Shown one piece after another: positions 1-13,430 of a stretch of 64,000 nucleotides of DNA; position 1 is the first letter of the stretch, and the number at the start of each line of letters is the position of its first letter. This stretch comes from Rotaria sordida (lineage: Eukaryota; Rotifera; Eurotatoria; Philodinida; Philodinidae). Below the pieces are notes generated by a model. The model saw only the letters and a list, made by a program, of their open reading frames with translations, was not told the origin of the DNA and made no database searches. The translations under genes and the position numbers were made by a program. Location: positions 1 to 64,000 of the forward strand of contig CAJNOL010000943.1 in the NCBI GenBank assembly GCA_905250125.1. Direction: 5' to 3'.

Positions 1-404
1 GCTGAATATTGTGGAGAAATTGTAAGATGAGAAAATAATTTTTTTTTTTCTTTTCAATATATATATATATCTTTTTTTTATATTAGGTAACACAAGATGA
101 AGGTGAATTACGTGGACGAATGTATGATACAATTGGTACAAGTTTTTTATTTGATCTCAATGAAGAATATATGGTTGATGCAACACGTCGTGGAAATAAA
201 ATACGTTTTGCTAATCATTCAATAAATCCAAATTGTTATGCTAAAGTTATACGAGTTAATGGTGATCATAGAATTGGAATTTATTCAAAACGTTGTATAA
301 CAGCTGGAGAAGAATTATTTTTTGATTATCGTTATGGAGCCAATCATCATTTACGTTTTGTTGGTGTAGAAAAAAATACATTGGGAGATCAAATTGATAT
401 CTAA
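1..404 (+). CDS. EZH2: EZH-type histone H3K27 methyltransferase, 3' end (SET domain C-terminus)
   Basis: Partial gene: the window opens inside the SET domain. Exon 1..21 encodes AEYCGEI, a GT donor follows at 22, the acceptor is TATTAG ending at 86, and the last exon is 87..404. Seen: the SET hallmarks [15 protein letters not shown] (the NHS/NC cofactor and knot motifs), NGDHRIGI, and [11 protein letters not shown] near the end, followed by a short tail and TAA. The order and wording match the Enhancer of zeste SET domain, the catalytic subunit of Polycomb Repressive Complex 2, which methylates histone H3 lysine 27 in the nucleus. The upstream CXC and EED/SUZ12-binding parts lie outside the window. 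Whether it corresponds to EZH1 or EZH2 cannot be told, and invertebrates usually have one copy. A candidate AATAAA polyadenylation signal lies near 633. Confidence 0.93.
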
Positions 405-2798
405 TTACTGTGATTGTTGTGAATATGAGTCATATCTCAGGGAGTTTATCTTGCTTCTGTTGATTTTGTGTCCGTATATATTAATATAGATTAGATTTTG
501 TTTTCGTATAGTATTTGTTGTTTTGTATATGTGTGTGCTTGAGTGTATAATCTTTTCTTTTTCTCTTTTTTTTTTGGTCCGTTTATAATTAATAGAACAT
601 GTTTATGATGCTGTGAATATAAATGATGGGCTCAATAAATTTGTTTTTAGATAAATATATATATATATATATTTTTTATTAGATTAGACGCAAGCAATTT
701 GAATGATTAATTGTTCACTCCCTAACAGTGATTCTAGAAGAATTATTGATAAAAGAAAAAGAAAGGAAAGCTGTCAATGCAATCCTTGTGGGATTAAAAT
801 TTGAAACACAATGGAACTACTGTTACTAATCACAGTGAGATTGTTTTATTTTGAGATATAGTTTTTCATCATTTGTTTTACTTAATCTTCTAGAAATGTA
901 AAAAGAAAGTAGTATGTTTCTCACAATACTCAAATAAATAGAGTAATAAACCTTTCCGATATGCTAATGATTTAGTCAGATCCATGAGGTGTTCTGCTTT
1001 TAATGACTATAGTGATCATGCAGTAGAAAACAGGAATTGAACGATATGAAAAACTTTGATTTTCTTTTACTTACACGACAGTATTGAATGAGTACAAAAT
1101 CGAGCTTATATCTCATGGTATTTGAGTAATAGAAAAATAAAGTGAAATAATACATGTGTTCTTTGCATATATTGCTAAATAATCACGTCATTGTTCTTTG
1201 AGAAATAGTATAATATTAACTTTATTCTATGTTGAATAGTGAGAACATGGCTTCTCTTGAGTTTTATCATCTGCAATCCCTCAATCTAATGTGAAAAATT
1301 TAACTAGTAAGCCTGTTCATCAATTTATATTATATAAAAAGCTTTAAAGATAGCTGCGTCTTAAAATTAGAATATTTTATTTAAAAAATTATTCGATAGT
1401 TCAAAGACAGAGCACTGAAACGAAATGTTCTTTTCTTTTTTTATTAATTGATAGCTCATGAAGTTTACTATAAAAACATACTTTTAAATTCTATGTACCG
1501 CCTAGCTTCTGTAATCGATCACTCTAATGAGTAGTAAGGCGAATGGTAAACGGATAGTATTGACTAAGCAAAACTCTTTTATATCTTTACTTTTTAAGTT
1601 TAACATATGAGTTTAGTATGTTTATTGCTATTTAAAAATAAATAAATTCTCAATTTATTATTATTAGATTTAAAAAATTATTTATTTATTCATTTTTAAT
1701 CCATAACAATTGAGAAAAAAACAATCATCTATAGTTTTAGTAATTATTAAACTAGATTAACAACAGATATATGTCTCAATATATAGATAAAATGTTCGAA
1801 AAGTTCAACGAAAAATAAAACTTGAATAATTCTTCAACAATTCAATCAATTCACATATTTCTTACATTATTTGATTTCATACTCATCAAATTTCTATTCA
1901 ATCTGTTTCAGATAAAATCTATGAATATTAGAATAGAAAATTATTCTGTTAATGGTCAAATTTGACAACGAAACGTCAAATAAAGATGACATTAAACAGG
2001 TTCTCTCAATACTTTTATGAATGTAATATTAATGTAGACTGCATACATTCGAAACGTTTTATAATAATCGCACAACAAAAAATTCATTTAAGTTCATATG
2101 AATGATGAAAATGTATCAACATGAAGTGTTCTTGTGGTTTTTACCAAGTTTGTTCAATAACATATTGAATCATGATGAAGTTCAGTTAAATAATTCAAAA
2201 ACAAAAATGAGACGTCTTGTGATAAATTATATCAATTTCTGAGTAACATTTTTTCTATCATCGGAAATGCTAAAAAGATGGTTCTATTCGATAAACTTCA
2301 TATCATTTAACGCCATTCAAAATTTTTCTATGTGGACACATAAACGACAATGTTTACTGAAAATAACAATAAGAATCGTTAATGAAAACATAAAACAATC
2401 TCTCAAAAAATTCTATACAATATATTTTTTCGAATGTTTCCAAACAATGGATTACATATTTCAGTTTCGTGTACTCATTATGAAAGATAAAACTTCAAAA
2501 AAAAACAAATTATCGAAAGCTCATATGGCCTGTCAAATGAAATATACATTCACATCTTAATTTATGATACTATTATTATTCAATTTTTGTATATCTATTA
2601 ATTTAGTACGATTTTTCTTATTGGTTAAAAAAAAAGCTAGAGACATCTAGATAGTATGTACAACAATGGATAGATGATCTTTATCAGATGTTGATTATCT
2701 CATCGTGCTATTTATAGTACTCATATATATCGCTGTGTACTATACGTACAAAAAAATCGTGTAAATAAATAAGAAACAAAAAAATAAAAAAATAAAGA
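405..2798. other. Intergenic region between EZH and the BTB gene
   Basis: No supportable gene. It holds the EZH 3'UTR with a poly(A)-like AATAAA near 633, a (TA)n run near 654-671, and one copy of dispersed repeat family A at about 770-935. The one open frame of about 97 codons (2267-2560) has AT-biased, low-complexity codon use unlike the flanking genes and no recognisable domain. The last 150 bp before the BTB start are A-rich. Confidence 0.5.
770..935 (+). repeat. Dispersed repeat family A, copy 1
   Basis: Shares a run of short matches, in the same order, with about 5241-5470 and 13758-13925: AAGCTGTCAATGCAATCC, GGGATTAAAATTTGAAACA, an ACTTCTGTT/CTACTGTTACTA block, then TTTACTTAATCTTCTAGAAATG. 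Copies are strongly diverged, which suggests an old element. No coding capacity was seen. Confidence 0.55.
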
Positions 2799-3600
2799 AT
2801 GGAACAATTTGATTTTACAAAACCAACACCATTTTATGATATAGTTCTTAGTGTTGAAGATAAAAAATTATATTGTAATCGTGCATTACTTGCTATATGG
2901 TCACCTGTATTTGAAACAATGTTTAAATCAAATTTTCGTGAACGTGATTCAATGGAAATTACATTACCAGGTAAATCATTTGATGATATTAAAGAATTAC
3001 TTGCTGTTATTTATCCACCAAATCGAGCAGTTGTTGCAACAAATGTACAACGTTTACTTGAATTAGCTGATGTAAATAAAAGTTTATAAAAAAAAAAAGA
3101 ATTTTTTTTTCTATCTATTTGATGGTTTTCTTTTTTTCTTTTTTTTAAAGGAATATCAAATGATTGAATTAACAAAACGTTGTCAAGCTTATTTAATGCA
3201 ACAACGTGGTACTATTGATTCATTATTATTAGCACAAAAATATAATTTTGATGATGTTATACGTCGTTGTGCTGATCATTTAAAACATAATCTTAATTTA
3301 AATCTTTTACCAGAATGTGGTAATGGTGATCCACGTTTAAATGAATTATCATTAAAAACAATTAATTTATTATTAATTTCACGTGTTAAACATTTAGAAA
3401 CTGTACTTGATTCATATAAACGTAAAGTAACAGGAGCAAATGAAAAATTTCGTCATATAAAAGATTTACCAGGTCATAATGATGAATGTGATCATTGTTC
3501 AAGACATGAAACACATTCAATTGATTGTTATGATTGTATGAGAATGGTACGAACTATAATTAAAAAATTAAGCGAAGAAGGTTTTGAAGAAACAGATTAA
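2799..3600 (+). CDS. BTB/POZ domain protein, two exons
   Basis: Exon 2799..3071, then an intron of 79 nt (GTAAAT donor, TTTAAAG acceptor), then exon 3151..3600, for 240 residues. Residues 1-110 form a BTB/POZ fold: FYDIVLSVEDKKLYCNRALL, LAIWSPVFETMF, ITLPGKSFDDIKELLAVIYPP, then LLELADEYQMIELTKRCQAYL reads across the splice junction, the typical end of a BTB core. Residues 110-165 look like the start of a BACK-type helical region. The C-terminus has a short Cys/His cluster (CDHCSRHETHSIDCYDC) followed by a basic helix. BTB proteins of this size usually act as dimerising adaptors, often for CUL3 ubiquitin ligases. No MATH, Kelch or zinc-finger domain is present, so the partner is unknown. The Cys/His tail could bind a metal, but that is inference. 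Confidence 0.85.
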
Positions 3601-4264
3601 TATTAAGTATAATTTATTTTCTTTTTTTTTGTTTTTTGTTTTTTTTTTCTAGTCATCAAATATTTTCTTCATGACCTTTCGCTCTTTGTTTGCTGTGTAT
3701 ATGATTATATATTTTGCGGTGCTACATTTCATTGTCATTCAATCATTTGTTGGGTTTTTTTTTCTTTTCAAAATAAATAATAGTTATATTTATAATTTAA
3801 TATCTTTTTTTCTTATTCTATTATAATATTGATCTGTAGGAATAGAAGTAGATATATTCATTGGAACATACAGGGAAAAAAATCTCGACAAGTTCAATCT
3901 ATTAACAATAGGCGTTATGGATTAATCATTGATGTTATAATTATTTCGACAAAAAAAAAAACAGAAAACAATATTTACTCTAGTACGACTAGTAGAAATA
4001 TGATCTATCTATTAATAGCTTAGTTTTGTTACTTGTACTATACTAAACGGATGGAAGAATAGTGGAAAATTTTTTTGTTTCGTAAAAAATGAACATATAA
4101 AAAATATAAAAAGATTTGTAATTTAATTTAAACTTCTAGTCATTCAAGTCTTTAGATTTACTAAGATTCTATTCTTCTGATGACTATAACATCATATCGA
4201 TTTTTTTCTATTGTTCTATTAACCTCGATATATAATCTAGACTAACCATCTTCGTTTATTTTAG
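3601..4264. other. Intergenic region between the BTB gene and LTO1
   Basis: T-rich 3'UTR-like sequence with AAATAAATAA near 3770, then AT-rich spacer. The open frame 3829-4023 has no domain and no codon bias and is considered spurious. The region ends in a TTTATTTTAG acceptor directly against the LTO1 start codon. Confidence 0.5.
4255..4264 (+). promoter_or_regulatory. Acceptor-like AG directly before the LTO1 ATG
   Basis: TTTATTTTAG abuts ATG at 4265. It could be a spliced-leader trans-splice acceptor or the end of a 5'UTR intron. The same arrangement recurs at several genes in this window. Confidence 0.4.
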
Positions 4265-4663
4265 ATGGCTAATGATACAACACTTGATCCCCTTGATTTT
4301 GCTTCATGTCTTGATGATCGTATTATTCAAAATGGTCAACATGAAGGTCGTCAGTATGGTTATCAACGTGGTTTTCGACAAGGCTTTTGTCGTGGTCTTG
4401 ACTATGCACTTGAAAATCATCGTGAAATAGCAACTATAGCTGCTTATTGTGAACAATTACAAGAAAAACTTGTTTCAACAAATGATTCTAATCATCGACA
4501 AAAACGTTTATTAAATGGTATTATTGAATCATGTCGTGAATTTCGAATACTTCTACCAGATAAACCACGATATGCTGAATTACTTGCATCTATACGAGCT
4601 CGATATCAACATTTAACTGGAACAAGTACTGATACAATAGAAAAATCAAATTTAACTTTTTAG
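4265..4663 (+). CDS. LTO1: LTO1/ORAOV1 homologue, Fe-S cluster adaptor for ABCE1
   Basis: Single-exon protein of 132 residues, close to human LTO1 (137). The diagnostic Yae1/Lto1 'deca-GX3' motif is visible: glycines at residues 24, 28, 32, 36, 40 and 44, spaced every four residues, in a Tyr/Arg/Gln-rich helix. The C-terminal half (residues 70-120) is helical with the conserved 'P.Y..LL..IR..Y..L' pattern. Known for the family: Lto1 with Yae1 bridges the cytosolic iron-sulfur assembly (CIA) targeting complex to the ABC protein Rli1/ABCE1, needed for ribosome recycling. The protein ends NLTF, close to the C-terminal targeting tripeptide of CIA clients and adaptors (human LTO1 ends LSF). The start is the only in-frame Met before the motif and lies directly after an acceptor-like AG. 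Confidence 0.88.
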   Translation: MANDTTLDPLDFASCLDDRIIQNGQHEGRQYGYQRGFRQGFCRGLDYALENHREIATIAAYCEQLQEKLVSTNDSNHRQKRLLNGIIESCREFRILLPDKPRYAELLASIRARYQHLTGTSTDTIEKSNLTF

Positions 4664-5240
4664 TTTATTTATTAAAAAACATCATTGACTCAATTAATAT
4701 TTTCATGAATTGATTTGTTGTATAGGATGATTGTTGATAATTTTCTTTGCGTTTCTGTTATGTGTCAAATAAATTTTTTTGATCTAAAGAAATAAAATCG
4801 AAAGACAAAAAAACAAACATCATGTTAGAAATTCTCATATATACTTACGGTCGATAAGAAAGGAACGTCAAGACAAACACACACAATTGCGTATCATTGA
4901 GCAATTAATTGAAGACATTTGTGAACATTACACTTGCTGTTTTGCTTATTCTAACCAATATTTTATCATAGAATATGTATAAATTGAATTTGATTTAGAT
5001 GAACTTTTAAAAAGATAGACGCTGGTCATTCTTTATTTTTTTGTTTTACTGGCTCATACTCAACATGATAAATATTACTCGATATTAGATATACTTCAGT
5101 TATGCTCTATTGCACATTCATAACAAAAACAAAATTATCAAAAAGAAAAAGTGCATATCATTAGATATTTTTTGTTATATAGTTCTTTTACTCTCTATTT
5201 TAATATTGGAATACATGATCAATATACTCTTGTCAATAAA

Positions 5241-5470
5241 GAAGCTGTTAGTGTAATTCCTACGGGATTAAAATGTGAAACATGATCAAACTTCTGTTGA
5301 TAATAACAAAAAAATTGGTTTATTATATCTATTTTGGGACACATTTTTACACCATACTTTTACTTAATTCTTCAGAAATGCAATAAGAAACTAGTTCATA
5401 TATTATAATGTGATATTATTCATATACAGTTTTTGATCATATATCAACAACATCTGTCATAGTCTATGAG
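5241..5470 (+). repeat. Dispersed repeat family A, copy 2
   Basis: Matches copy 1 over GAAGCTGTTAGTGTAATTCC, GGGATTAAAATGTGAAACATG and TTTACTTAATTCTTCAGAAATG. It also matches copy 3 in the later TATATCAACAACATCTGTCAT block. Confidence 0.55.
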
Positions 5471-6739
5471 AGGAAGTCTAAGTTTTTATTCCGAATAGTT
5501 CAACAATCATTTGATACTCTTGATAGTATTTAATTAATATCTGATACATAAGCAATAGAAATTTTCAATTGTAGACATATCTAAAATGTGATCAATCTTA
5601 GTCATATCATTCAATTTCATATTTGCTCAATTTAAAATAGCATAATAACGATTGAAAGTCACATTTTGTTTTTGAAATTCAAAAAGATAAAAACACCTTA
5701 AATTGGCATTATTTGTTGTGTATGAATGGTATATTAAGTTTATCTTTATTCATTTAAGCTAAAGAAAATTATAAAATATTTTTTGCAAAAAAAAAATTCA
5801 ACTAGATCTAATCAATATTTTCGAACAAAAAAATAAACATTCATAGTACTTTGTATTTGAATAATATCTCTAATACATGATACAAATATAACAAAATTCA
5901 AAAACGCAGAAAGTATCAATTCGTACTTAACAGCTTTCAATATTAATAAGAAATAAGTTTACCATCATGATTCATATTGATTTATTTGCTTTTAAAACTT
6001 AAGAATGTATCTCATCTCACCTTCTTCTTTCTTTCCTTTTTCTTTTTTCTTGTCTACATAGAAGCATATTACATTCGTTTTCTCTATTTACCATTGTGAT
6101 CATTGCTAGCATACATCTATTATCATCATCATCATCGCATATACATATATATATATAGGAATGAATGTGTACGTATGTATGTCTCAGTTTTAATTAGACG
6201 ACATAAAGATGTTTGCCTATCAAAGATTGAAGTGTGTGTGTGCGTCTGAAAAGGAATATTAACAGTAGCAGTTCCTTTTTTTTTCACTATTGAAAATGAG
6301 AATGTATGAATGAATGATAAGATACATACTCTCTCTTGAAAGACAAATACACGCCCCTTTCCTTTCTCTTTGTCCACCTTACTGTCTCTATGTATTTCAA
6401 GAACATTTTCTGAACAAACATAATGGGGCGAAAATGCAAATTGACACGAAAAAAAAAATATATATATATACAGTATAAGAGAAAATGATAGTTATTTAGT
6501 ATTCTCAGTTTCAATAGTTGACTATCGAACATATTCAAGATGGATTGGAGACAATATGCTATGTCATTCTGGGTAAAATATCTGTTTTTCTAAGTTTATT
6601 GTAGTATTTAAAGATTTGAAGCAGAAAACAATTGTGCAGATATTCTTTGATTGCTGAGGGATAGTTTCTAAAATGTTTTCTCTTATAAAGAAAGTTTTCA
6701 ATGGATTAATCGTTTTGGAGTCAGAACTATACGTATCAT

Positions 6740-7375
6740 GTAGACTTAATGAGTTATGGATACTTAGCTTACTGCTGCGAAGACACTGCATTTTTATGAT
6801 ATGTACTTAAGCCAATGCCATGGTGTCTTTCAATAACACTAAGAGAATCGATCTTCGAATTGAAACTTTGCATTGAGACAAACATTAATGACAATAGTTT
6901 ATGGAGACAGATTCAGATCTTTTGATTTGCTCCTATCCACAAACAAGAATATAGAATCTGTCGGTTTGTATACAAGCGATGTGAAAGACACTTTTACCAT
7001 GACCGTCTCTTAGGACAGAGACAACGAAATGATCTGAAACTTTCATAATAAACTATTTTCATTAAGACCTGTCTCTATGCAAAGTTTCATTTCGAAATTC
7101 TAAAATCAATTTTCCGCATATTCTTGAAGGGAACTATTGCATTGATTAAAAAAATATTGTTAAAAGTGCAATATCTTCAGAGCAATAAACTATGGATCGG
7201 TGTTCACGGAAGTATTGGCATATTCATGTCTCAACGATCGTTAGTATGAATTTTCGTGGAACAATTTACTAGAACTGCACATCCTCATTCATAGCTCATT
7301 AGAGTCTACATAATGCACATAGTCCCAACACAAAAGCGATTAATCACTTTGTTGACTTTCCTTATTTAGACATGT
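6740..7375 (+). repeat. Foldback repeat family B, copy 1
   Basis: Shares ordered blocks over about 600 bp with 37365-37945: CTTAGCTTACTGCTGCG, GAAACTTTGCATTGAGACA, TCTTTTGATTTGCTCCTAT, CATAGCTCATTAGAGTCTAC. It is internally palindromic: the arm at 6852-6920 pairs with 7028-7105 (GAAACTTTGCATTGAGACA against TGTCTCTATGCAAAGTTTC). No open frame looks coding. Confidence 0.6.
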
Positions 7376-7605
7376 TTTACTCAATATGCTTTAAACTTTT
7401 GCAATAGAATATAGCGAAGTAACTTCAAATATCCAATGATGTTAGATAAAATATGAAAATAAAATTATTAATCATGTACTATTGTATAAAATACATCAAT
7501 ATGTATATGTCACAATTAAATTGAGTATTTACATTTAGTTAACTGAAAAATTTGAATAGTATTCAGATGATGGATGTAAGATGATGATTTTAATAGCCAA
7601 TGGAA

Positions 7606-8092
7606 TTTTCAGATCCCAGAAGACTTTATCGAAGCTATTTTAAAGAGTACAAAAATTCTGAACAACATGAGCGATTGCCGCATTTTTTATGACCTCTCAT
7701 TTTGTACAGAATTTTGTGCTCTTTAAATGGGCTGCAACTAGGGAGCTGCATGTCTACGTTTTTGTGAACCCGCACTCGAAAAAAATTAAAAATTAGAATC
7801 CGAATCCGGTCGGGTGCAAACCCGAGGTTTTTTTCTATGAATATCTAGCACCGTCTGTGTACATGAACAAGTGAAGGATCAAGGTTTTAGCTATTTATTC
7901 GCTACTCTCAGAAAAAAAAGTTCAGCGTACAGTTATATCTTGTTGCTGCATTTCTCATCTGGCGAGCAGCAGGTCCACAAAATCATGCAACCGAGCCCAA
8001 CAAAAAATAAAAGTTTGAACCCAACCCGATTCGGGTCTGAAAAGACTCGCAGCTTCCTAGCTCCAACAACATCTTCTGGGACATGAAAACTA
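7606..8092. repeat. Nested inverted-repeat element
   Basis: Outer arms TTTTCAGATCCCAGAAGACT (7608 on) and CATCTTCTGGGACATGAAAA (8071 on) are inverted matches. Inside, TTTAAAGAGTACAAAAATTC (about 7640) pairs with GAATTTTGTGCTCTTTAAA (about 7708). GGAGCTGC with GAACCC (7742-7775) pairs with the GAACCCAACCCGATTCGGGT to AGCTCC stretch (8017-8064). This suggests a foldback transposon or nested insertions. Confidence 0.5.
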
Positions 8093-8422
8093 CCTTGTTC
8101 AGTTTCTTAAAAACTTCGCCATCATAGTTCATCTATGAAGTTTTGGTATGGAATGCATTAAAAAAACACTAGGTCGATTTAAGTTAGATGCTTAACATTA
8201 TAGAAAACAAATTGTCCAAAAACTATTAAACGCACAATCTATCCAAATTCAATTTCATTAGCGTAGCGATTCGATCAATATTAATTTCAACGAGTTTCTT
8301 TACTTTTGACGAGATCCCATAGGATATAATTTCATTTGATTTGTTTAATTCAAAAAACTTATTATATAACTCATATTGTCGGTCTCTTTGATTGTGATCA
8401 AAGAGCAGAAAAAAACAATTAT

Positions 8423-8448
8423 ACAGTCTCTCTCTCTCGTTTAAACAG
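8423..8448 (+). promoter_or_regulatory. Strong pyrimidine-tract acceptor before the RBPJ first recognised exon
   Basis: A TCTC repeat followed by GTTTAAACAG ends at 8448, 15 nt before the in-frame ATG at 8464. It could receive an upstream non-coding exon or a spliced leader. The codons between 8449 and 8464 are open, so a missed upstream coding exon is possible. Confidence 0.4.
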
Positions 8449-8463
8449 AATGATTATCAATTT

Positions 8464-11932
<3,469 letters not shown>

Positions 11933-12033
11933 GAAATTTATAAAAAACAAAAATCAATTTTTTTTCTGTGTTTTATTCTACATGCTTGTTGATTTTCTTT
12001 TTTTTTTTTTTTTGTATACAAAAGAAATAATAC

Positions 12034-13352
12034 TTATAAAGAAGAAGAATGAGGAGGTTTTGTTTGTTGTGAAAGCATTTTAAATGTTGATCGACCACTT
12101 TTACCAACATAGGAAAGCCATGATACACCTGTTGAAAGTGCAGACAATGTATATATAACTGACATCCAACCAGTATTATGATAATCGAAAATTGGTGCTG
12201 CCATACATAATGCCAACAGACCAATTTGAACACCTGTGTTAACCTAAAATGATATTTAATTGATTATTTATATTCTGTTTAGTAAAATAGAATGTGTAAG
12301 GTACACAAGAGTTCCAAAAAATAGTTGAGTTTTTAAGCATACGATATCTTAAAAAGAAATCATCCTTTTGAGCTGAAAACGTTCAGAATATCATAAGGCT
12401 TATGAAAGCTATTGTCAAGCTAAAACTCCTTGTTGCGAATTTTTTCGTGATATCCTGTAATAGGCTGAAAATTCAGTAAAATGACCATAACTCGAGAAGA
12501 AGTACCTAATGGTACGAACTCTTTCAAGATTATAATCTACACTATGAGTCCTATCAGTGAGCAAAATATGAGCTCAAACAGAGATTATTACTCGATGGGT
12601 TCCCTTATTAGGTGGTATTAGATCAAAGATGTTCATGACGGCGCGGCAGCAACAGATTCTCAACCGTGATGAACATCTATGTATTAGAGAAAATTATTTC
12701 GATTTGATATATAAATAATAATCTTACATACTTTACTAACAAATGTTGGGTAAAGTTGCACAGTAGCATTTTTCATATTTAAGATTTTTTTTAATGTTCT
12801 TGGTGGTGGAACAGATTTAATACGAAGATAACCTGCAACACACATTATTGCAATATCACGACTTAATATTAAAGCAAGAAGCCATAAAGGTATAAGATTA
12901 ACATAAGCAAGTGATATAACAACAAAACCAACAAGCATTTTATCAGCAAATGGATCAAGAAATGAACCTAATGCAGATGATTGTGATGGATAACGACGTG
13001 CAATCCATCCATCAATTAAATCAGTTAAACCTGATATTATAAAAAGTGATAATGACATTGTATAATGATGATTTATAATTAAATAACCAAGTATTGGTGA
13101 TGTACCAATACGAGCAAATGTAAGAATATTTGGTATTGTCCATATACGATCAGTTTTTTGTTGATCAGATGATATTGATGAAAATGATTTACATTGAAAA
13201 GAATATTCTGTACGGGGTAGAACAAATTTGGATGATAATTGAATAGGATATTGTTGTTTTTTAAATGTTACTAAACGAAATAGACAAGAACGACATTGTA
13301 GATTTAGTGTAACTAATGAACGACGAAATATTAATTGTCGAAGTATTAACAT
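12034..13352 (-). CDS. CRLS1: Cardiolipin synthase, mitochondrial CDP-alcohol phosphatidyltransferase
   Basis: Two exons: 13352..12732 and 12243..12034, for 276 residues (human 301). It joins CDP-diacylglycerol and phosphatidylglycerol to form cardiolipin in the mitochondrial inner membrane. Seen: a basic, hydroxylated N-terminus (about 35 residues, many Arg/Leu/Ser, no acidic residue) fitting a mitochondrial presequence; IWTIPNILTFARI; and the complete CDP-alcohol phosphotransferase signature D111-x2-D114-G115-x2-A118-R119-x9-G129-x3-D133-x3-D137. Several hydrophobic helices follow (FVVISLAYVNLIPLWLLALIL). SK|VNTGVQ joins the exons exactly as in the human protein. The intron (12244..12731) carries a CCG-rich hairpin. 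The start codon directly follows a T-tract ending in AG, and ALKBH6 ends only 78 nt upstream on the same strand. The 3' end converges with RBPJ across 101 bp. Confidence 0.94.
12621..12682. repeat. CCG-rich hairpin family D, short copy
   Basis: AGATGTTCATGACGG at 12628 pairs with CCGTGATGAACATCT at 12664, 14 of 15 bases, around a GCGCGGCAGC core. It lies in the CRLS1 intron. The half-site recurs at about 33430-33480 and 41424-41473. Confidence 0.55.
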
Positions 13353-13363
13353 CTAAAAAAAAA
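13353..13363 (-). promoter_or_regulatory. Acceptor-like T-tract and AG abutting the CRLS1 ATG
   Basis: On the minus strand TTTTTTTTTAG runs straight into ATG, only 78 nt after the ALKBH6 stop codon. It is a candidate spliced-leader trans-splice site for the second gene of an operon. Confidence 0.5.
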
Positions 13364-13430
13364 TGATAAAAAAAAAAGAAAAAAAATTTTTTTTTTGTTC
13401 TCTCTTTGTCATATTATCAAAAACTGATTG

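Larger units (their letters stand above)
4664..8448. other. Long intergenic region rich in old repeats
   Basis: No supportable gene in about 3.8 kb. It contains family A copy 2 (5241-5470), family B foldback copy 1 (6740-7375) and a nested inverted structure (7606-8092). Open frames at 6132-6791 and 7871-8086 fall inside or beside these repeats and have no recognisable domain. The last 30 bp before RBPJ are a pyrimidine tract ending in CAG. Confidence 0.5.

Noticed and set aside
2267..2560. 97-codon open frame upstream of the BTB gene
   Set aside because: Low-complexity, A/T-driven composition, no domain, no splice context and codon use unlike the real genes nearby.
6132..6791. Three overlapping minus-strand open frames
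   Set aside because: They overlap each other or run into repeat family B, have hydrophobic or low-complexity translations, and show no similarity to any family I recognise.
7606..8092. Possible protein-coding remnant in the 71-codon frame at 7871-8086
   Set aside because: It falls inside the nested inverted-repeat structure and its translation shows no family resemblance.
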